Assembly: GCA_964564785.1 (NCBI GenBank)
Contig: CAZMCT010000137.1
Coordinates: 1-9,606 of the forward strand
Reading direction: 5' to 3'
DNA from: CAZMCT01 sp964564785
Lineage (GTDB): Bacteria > Planctomycetota > Phycisphaerae > UBA1845 > Fen-1342
Length of the DNA: 9,606 bases
In this document: positions 5,893-9,606 of the stretch, in pieces
Layout: each line of letters opens with the position of its first letter
Position numbering within the stretch: the stretch's first letter is position 1
Position numbers and translations under genes: made by a program
The notes under the pieces: model-generated
Seen by the model: the letters and a program-made list of their open reading frames with translations, nothing else
Database searches by the model: none
What the model was told of the DNA's origin: nothing

Positions 5893-8800
5893 TCACCCCA
5901 ACTCCGCCAGGTTGCGATCGATCACGGACAGCCGCGATTGCATCTCGGCCACGCGGGCCCGTTCCTGCTCGACCACCGCGGGCGGGGCTTTCGACACAAA
6001 GTCCGCGTTGCCGAGTTTGCCGGCCAGGCGTTGGATGTGGCCGCGAAGCTCGTCGCGCTCCTTCATGAGCCGCTGCCGTTCGGCCGCGAGGTCCATGAGC
6101 CCGGCCAGCGGAACGTGAATCTCGACGCCGGCCAGCACCTGCGTGGCGGACTCGGGCGGCTTGGGCAGGTCGGGGCCGACCTCGACGCGTTCGCAGCGGC
6201 CGAGGCGCTCGAGCACCGCCGTCTGAGCGGCGAGACCGGTGGCGAGGGCGGGGTCGGGTCGGATGACGGCCCGGGGGAGTTTGCCGATGGCGGGCTGCTT
6301 GCGCTGGGAGCGGGCGACGTTGATGCGCGCGAGGGTGTCGCGCAGGGCGCGGATGACTTGCTGGAGCGCGGCCATTTCGCGCTCGACCTGGTCGTCGCGC
6401 GGGAGCTTCGAGGCGTCGGGCCAGGCGGCGCGGATGAGGGCCGGCTCGCCGTCGAAGAGCTCGAAGACGCCGCGGCGCGGGGCGAGCGCGTTGAGCTGTT
6501 GCCAGAGGGCCTCGGTGATGAACGGCAGGACGGGGTGCATGAGGCGCAGCGACTGGTCGAGCACGAAGGCCAGGACCTGCCGAGCGGCAGCGGCGCTGTC
6601 GCCGCCGGGAGCACGGGGTTCCGAGGCCCGGGGCCCGGGGCCCGCGTCCCCTGCCGCGGCACCCGTGACCCCTTCACCCGCGGAGTACAGCCGCGGCTTC
6701 ACCAGCTCTACGTACCAGTCGCAGAAATCACCCCAGAAGAAGTCGTACAGCGTCGCGGCCACGTCGTTGAGTTGGTAGCGGGCGTAGCGGTCGTCGACCC
6801 GTTCGATCGCGTGTGCCAGGCGCGAGAGGATCCAGCGGTCCTCGATCGCCCCGCCGGCCGGCGAGCCGCCGCCCGCGACAGGGCTGCCGGGCGCTCCGAT
6901 GTTCGGGAAGACGAAGCCTGTCGCAGCCTGCCAGATCTTGTTGCAGAAGTTGCGGCCCATCTCGAAGCGTTCGCTGGAGGCGATGCCGAGTCCGTGCTCG
7001 GCGGCCTGCGCGGCGGTGCCGAGCCGCGTGGCGAAGACCTTCTTGCAGTGCCTGCACTTGACCGTCGCCTTGCCGAGGTGCTCGGAGAGCTGCGGCATCG
7101 ACTGGTGGCAATGGGGGCAGAGGTACTGCACCGGCAGCCGGGCGTCCTGCGTTTCACTGTCGAGTTGCACCATCGTGAAGCGCAGCGCGTCCGTGCCGTA
7201 GAGGTGGATGATGTCCAGCGGGTCGACGCCGTTGCCGGCCGACTTGCTCATTCGCCGGCCCTGGCCGTCCTGGATGTTGGGGTGGATGTGCACGTGGGCG
7301 AACGGCACGCGGCCGGTGAAGTGCAGGCCGGTGATCACCATGCGGGCGACCCAGAGCGTGATGATTTCGCGCGCGGTGACAAGCACGGTCGTGGGGTAGA
7401 AATAGTCGAGATCAGGGATCAAGGGATCAAGGGATCGAGGGATCGAGGGGCTGGCGCGCGCGGCCTCTTCCCTCGAGCCCTCGATCCCTCGAGCCCTCGA
7501 GCCCTTCCCGTAATCGTCCGGCCAGCCGAGCGTACTGAGCGGCCAGAGCGCGGAGCTGAACCAAGTGTCCAGCACGTCGGGGTCCCGCTCGAAGCCGGCC
7601 TGCTGGAGAAGGTTCGCGATGTCCGCGTGCTGCGGATTGCGCAGGCAAACAAGCACATTGCGGACATGCCCGCGCAGGCCGTCGGCGAACTTCACCTCGC
7701 GCGGCGCGTCGTCTGCGATCCGGATCACGATCTGATCCGATTGCGCTCGCTCGAGCGACATCACGTCGCGCATCCCGCTCGCCCACTCCTCACCGGTCAG
7801 TTTCCCGATCTCAGTCAGGCTGGGCCGCCACACCGGGATCCGGTGCCCCCACCAGAGCTGCCGGCTGATGCACCAGTCGCGCTTCTCGCCCAGCCAGTCG
7901 AGGTACGTGTTCGCGTAGCGCTCGGGGAAGAACCGCACGCGGCCGTCGCGGACCGCCTCCATCGCCCGTTCCGCCAGGCCGGCCATCTTCACGAACCACT
8001 GCTCGCTGAGCATGGGCTCGATCGGCGTCTTCGAGCGGTCGGAGTGGCCGACCTCGGTCTCGTAATCCTCGATTCTCTCGACCAGCCCGAGCTTCTCCAG
8101 ATCCGCGACCACGGCCTTGCGGGCGGCCTCCTTGGTCTGCCCGCGGTAGGCCCCGCCGTGCTCGTTGATGCGGCCGTCGGGCGTGAGGATGTTCACCATC
8201 GGCAGCTTGTTGCGCAAGCCGCACTGGTAGTCCTTGGGGTCGTGGCCAGGCGTGACCTTCACGCAGCCGGTGCCCATCTCGATCTTGGCGAGTTGGCCGT
8301 CGGCGATGATCGGGATCGCCCGGTTCTGGAGCGGCAGCAGCACGTGCCGGCCGACGACGTGCCGGTAGCGCTCGTCGGACGGGTGTACGCACAAGGCCGT
8401 GTCGCCGAGCATCGTCTCGGGCCGCGTAGTGGCGATGGCCATGTAGTCGACGCCGAGACGGGCATCGGGCCGGGTGGCGCGTTCGATGGCCGCGCGGGCG
8501 ACGTCGTCGGGCACGCCCTGCCCACCTTCCCACCTTCCCATCTTCCCATCCTTCTCCGCCAGGATCGGGTAGCGGAAGTGCCAGAAGTGGCCCTTCACCT
8601 TCTCGTAGATCACCTCGTCGTCGGCCACGGCCGTCTGGAGGAACGCGTCCCAGTTCACCAGCCGCAGTCCGCGGTAGATGAGACCTTGACGGAACCACTG
8701 GAAGAAGACTTCGTAGACGGCCTTGGCGCAGACCTCATCGAGCGTGAAGCGCGTCCGTTCCCAATCGCACGAGGCACCGAGGGCGCGAAGCTGGTTGAGA

Positions 8801-9180
8801 ATACGATCGCCGTATTCGTCGCGCCACTCCCAGATCTTCTGGACCAGGCCCTCGCGGCCGAGCTCGTGCCGGGTGAGACCCTGCTCCTCCTTGAGCTTGC
8901 GTTCGACCACGGCCTGGGTGGCGATGCCGGCGTGGTCGGTGCCGGGCATCCAGAGCGTCTCGAAGCCCCGCATGCGGGCGTGGCGGATGAGCATGTCCTG
9001 GATGGTGTTGTTCAGAGCATGGCCGATGTGGAGGGCGCCGGTGATGTTGGGCAGCGGGATGTCGATGACGTACGGTCGGCGGTCGGGGTTGACGCGGGCG
9101 CGGAAGTGGCCGCCGGATTCCCAGAATCGGTAGATGTCGGCCTCGATCGCGTGGGGGTCGTAGCTGCCGCCGGTGCTCAT
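5893..9180 (-). CDS. valS: valyl-tRNA synthetase
   Basis: 1095 residues; the enzyme charges tRNA-Val with valine in the cytoplasm (class Ia). Motifs in order: HIGH (51-54); editing-domain TTRPETMLGDT (251-261); DWCISRQLWWGHRIPVW (435-451); DTWFSSALWPLSTLGWP (539-554); RMSKS (643-647, usually KMSKS); anticodon-binding region with GDFCDWYVELVKPRLY (817-832); and a C-terminal coiled-coil arm (about 1027-1095). The usual length is about 880-950. The excess lies in loops: about 209-245 (octamer repeat), an enlarged 452-535, 560-589 (octamer inverted repeat), a zinc ribbon at 688-712, Gly/Pro-rich 762-779, and Ala/Gly/Pro-rich 836-864. The catalytic core looks intact. The ATG at 9178-9180 is chosen because GGGAG lies five bases upstream. 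Earlier in-frame starts (ATG at 9192, GTG at 9207) lack a ribosome site. No clear promoter was found. Confidence 0.97.
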   Translation of the reverse strand: MSTGGSYDPHAIEADIYRFWESGGHFRARVNPDRRPYVIDIPLPNITGALHIGHALNNTIQDMLIRHARMRGFETLWMPGTDHAGIATQAVVERKLKEEQGLTRHELGREGLVQKIWEWRDEYGDRILNQLRALGASCDWERTRFTLDEVCAKAVYEVFFQWFRQGLIYRGLRLVNWDAFLQTAVADDEVIYEKVKGHFWHFRYPILAEKDGKMGRWEGGQGVPDDVARAAIERATRPDARLGVDYMAIATTRPETMLGDTALCVHPSDERYRHVVGRHVLLPLQNRAIPIIADGQLAKIEMGTGCVKVTPGHDPKDYQCGLRNKLPMVNILTPDGRINEHGGAYRGQTKEAARKAVVADLEKLGLVERIEDYETEVGHSDRSKTPIEPMLSEQWFVKMAGLAERAMEAVRDGRVRFFPERYANTYLDWLGEKRDWCISRQLWWGHRIPVWRPSLTEIGKLTGEEWASGMRDVMSLERAQSDQIVIRIADDAPREVKFADGLRGHVRNVLVCLRNPQHADIANLLQQAGFERDPDVLDTWFSSALWPLSTLGWPDDYGKGSRARGIEGSREEAARASPSIPRSLDPLIPDLDYFYPTTVLVTAREIITLWVARMVITGLHFTGRVPFAHVHIHPNIQDGQGRRMSKSAGNGVDPLDIIHLYGTDALRFTMVQLDSETQDARLPVQYLCPHCHQSMPQLSEHLGKATVKCRHCKKVFATRLGTAAQAAEHGLGIASSERFEMGRNFCNKIWQAATGFVFPNIGAPGSPVAGGGSPAGGAIEDRWILSRLAHAIERVDDRYARYQLNDVAATLYDFFWGDFCDWYVELVKPRLYSAGEGVTGAAAGDAGPGPRASEPRAPGGDSAAAARQVLAFVLDQSLRLMHPVLPFITEALWQQLNALAPRRGVFELFDGEPALIRAAWPDASKLPRDDQVEREMAALQQVIRALRDTLARINVARSQRKQPAIGKLPRAVIRPDPALATGLAAQTAVLERLGRCERVEVGPDLPKPPESATQVLAGVEIHVPLAGLMDLAAERQRLMKERDELRGHIQRLAGKLGNADFVSKAPPAVVEQERARVAEMQSRLSVIDRNLAELG
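6589..6675 (-). repeat. valS: Ala/Gly/Pro-rich in-frame insertion in valS
   Basis: This codes about residues 836-864, between the anticodon-binding motif KPRLY and the helix AARQVLAFVLDQ; other synthetases have only a short linker there. The DNA contains three 7-bp units, GGCCCGG twice and then GGCCCGC, at about 6625-6645. It is probably a repeat expansion in a surface loop. Confidence 0.5.
7044..7119 (-). other. valS: zinc-ribbon insertion in ValS
   Basis: Residues 688-712 of the protein carry CPHC (C688, C691) and CRHC (C709, C712), four cysteines arranged as a zinc ribbon. The insertion lies between the sequence after KMSKS (ETQDARLPV) and FEMGRNFCNKIW. I recall a similar ribbon in planctomycete ValS proteins, so it is likely a clade trait, not a local event. 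Confidence 0.75.
7415..7505. repeat. valS: octamer inverted repeat inserted in valS
   Basis: On the plus strand GGGATCAA occurs twice, then GGGATCGA twice, then GGGG (7415-7450). After a 19-nt centre (7451-7469) come CCCTCGAG, CCCTCGAT, CCCTCGAG, CCCTCGAG and CCCT (7470-7505). The two arms of about 36 bp are complementary except for about six positions, so a long hairpin is possible. The insertion codes residues 560-589, between GWPDDYGK and DLDYFYPT, where usual ValS proteins have a few residues. The frame is kept. Confidence 0.9.
8521..8552 (-). repeat. valS: octamer tandem repeat in valS
   Basis: Four 8-bp units on the plus strand: CCCACCTT, CCCACCTT, CCCATCTT, CCCATCCT. On the coding strand this is GGGN5 repeated, the same spacing as the 7415-7505 insertion but with a different N5. 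It codes KDGKMGRWEGG (residues 210-220), just before the editing-domain motif, in a loop longer than usual. Confidence 0.85.
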
Positions 9181-9185
9181 GGGCG

Positions 9186-9190
9186 CTCCC
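9186..9190 (-). promoter_or_regulatory. valS: ribosome binding site of valS
   Basis: The minus strand reads GGGAG, five bases before the ATG at 9178-9180. It is the only SD-like sequence near any of the three possible in-frame starts, and so decides the start. Confidence 0.6.
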
Positions 9191-9265
9191 ATCACGTAAA
9201 ACCACACATGGTAGCGGATTCTGGAAGCGCGACGAAGCGGGGGCGGCGGTGCCGGCGCTCACCGG

Positions 9266-9357
9266 CCCGTCCCAAAAGGGGGCAGGCTCCGCGCCAACGC
9301 GCGAACACGGCAGCGCCAACGGCCACTCCCGCGGTGCCTGTTCCCCATTTCAACGGG
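9266..9357 (+). repeat. dispersed ~90-bp element, copy D
   Basis: 92 bp in the orientation of copy A. The ends are CCCGTCCCAAAAGGGG and CATTTCAACGGG; the core CGGCAGCGCCAAC plus CACTCCCGCGGTGCCTGT matches A and C closely. On the minus strand it begins 3 nt after the TAA of the neighbouring gene and ends with GCCTGCCCCC then TTTT, which can pair with GGGGAACAGGC near its start. It could therefore end that transcript. It lies 86 bp upstream of the valS start. Confidence 0.9.
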
Positions 9358-9360
9358 CGG

Positions 9361-9606
9361 TTACGGATCTCGAAGTGCCAGCGGCGGACCGAGGATCTCC
9401 GAAAGCACGACGGCCGTCCGCAATTGACGCCGATCGCGGAGGACGGCACGGATGGCCGTCAGGGCCCGCACGTCGCTTCGCACGGCCGACCGCGCGGTGC
9501 CCACCGCTCGCGGCTGGGCGGGGGGCGTCGAGGACGGGGCGGCCTCGAGGGCGGGTGCGGCGGTCGGTGCGGGCTGGATCGGCACGCGGCGGGGGCGCGG
9601 CGGTTC
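9361..9606 (-). CDS. 3' end of an unidentified gene (runs off the window)
   Basis: The frame is open from the window edge to TAA at 9361-9363, giving 81 codons. The first part is a Pro/Ala-rich linker (PAPTAAPALEAAPSSTPPAQP). The last part, LTAIRAVLRDRRQLRTAVVLSEILGPPLALRDP, is a short amphipathic helical region. Endings of the form LR.A.V..EILGPPLALR are, as I recall, common in uncharacterised planctomycete proteins, which supports a real coding end. The function is unknown. An internal GTG at 9583-9585 is unlikely to be the start, because the frame continues upstream without a stop. Confidence 0.55.
   Translation of the reverse strand, partial: EPPRPRRVPIQPAPTAAPALEAAPSSTPPAQPRAVGTARSAVRSDVRALTAIRAVLRDRRQLRTAVVLSEILGPPLALRDP

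Noticed and set aside
5211..6068. Plus-strand open frame opposite the CBS gene and the end of valS
   Set aside because: It overlaps two well-supported genes in antisense and shows no protein family features.
7811..8698. Minus-strand frame inside valS, suggesting a frameshift or split gene
   Set aside because: The valS frame is uninterrupted through this stretch with its expected motifs; this is an alternate-frame shadow rich in Arg and Pro.
9208..9265. Promoter for valS (TACCAT or CAGAAT as a -10 box)
   Set aside because: Both match at only four of six positions and have no -35 partner at 16-18 bp.

Overview
The window is very GC-rich bacterial DNA with tightly packed genes, SD-type ribosome sites and repeat-filled gaps. 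The best guess is a member of the Planctomycetota or a near relation. The reasons are the zinc-ribbon insertion in valyl-tRNA synthetase, the ...LGPPLALR-type C-terminus of the last gene, the high density of short GC-rich dispersed repeats, and a GH63-type glycosidase suited to glucosylglycerate-like solutes. This is inference from recalled family traits, not a database result.

Layout, left to right. 1-376 has no gene. It holds three back-to-back perfect hairpins (12-65) and a six-unit 30-bp repeat block (193-372). 377-2323 (minus) is a GH63/mannosylglycerate-hydrolase-like glycosidase. 2324-2750 is a divergent promoter region carrying two copies (A, B) of a ~90-bp dispersed element. 2751-3944 (plus) is a phosphoglycerate-dehydrogenase-like 2-hydroxyacid dehydrogenase with a C-terminal ACT domain and a His where the catalytic Arg should be. 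4029-5147 (plus) is a secreted cyclophilin-type prolyl isomerase with an extra N-terminal beta-rich domain. Element copy C (5151-5242) lies between this gene and the convergent 5259-5762 (minus) two-CBS-domain protein. 5893-9180 (minus) is valS. Element copy D (9266-9357) separates valS from the 3' end of an unidentified minus-strand gene that runs off the window.

The genes do not form an obvious pathway: this is housekeeping and metabolic chromosome, and I see no defence system, prophage, transposase, CRISPR array or RNA gene. The unusual content is the repeats. One family of about 90 bp, with CCCGT..ACGGG ends, occurs four times in 7 kb, always between genes. Two copies start 3 nt after a stop codon, and one contains a good intrinsic terminator. 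Separately, valS is much longer than usual (1095 residues) because its loops carry in-frame low-complexity insertions. Two of these are built from 8-bp units of the form GGGN5, and one of them forms a long inverted repeat inside the coding sequence. The CBS gene likewise ends in an in-frame 18-bp repeat. Repeat DNA therefore appears to have entered coding as well as intergenic sequence here.
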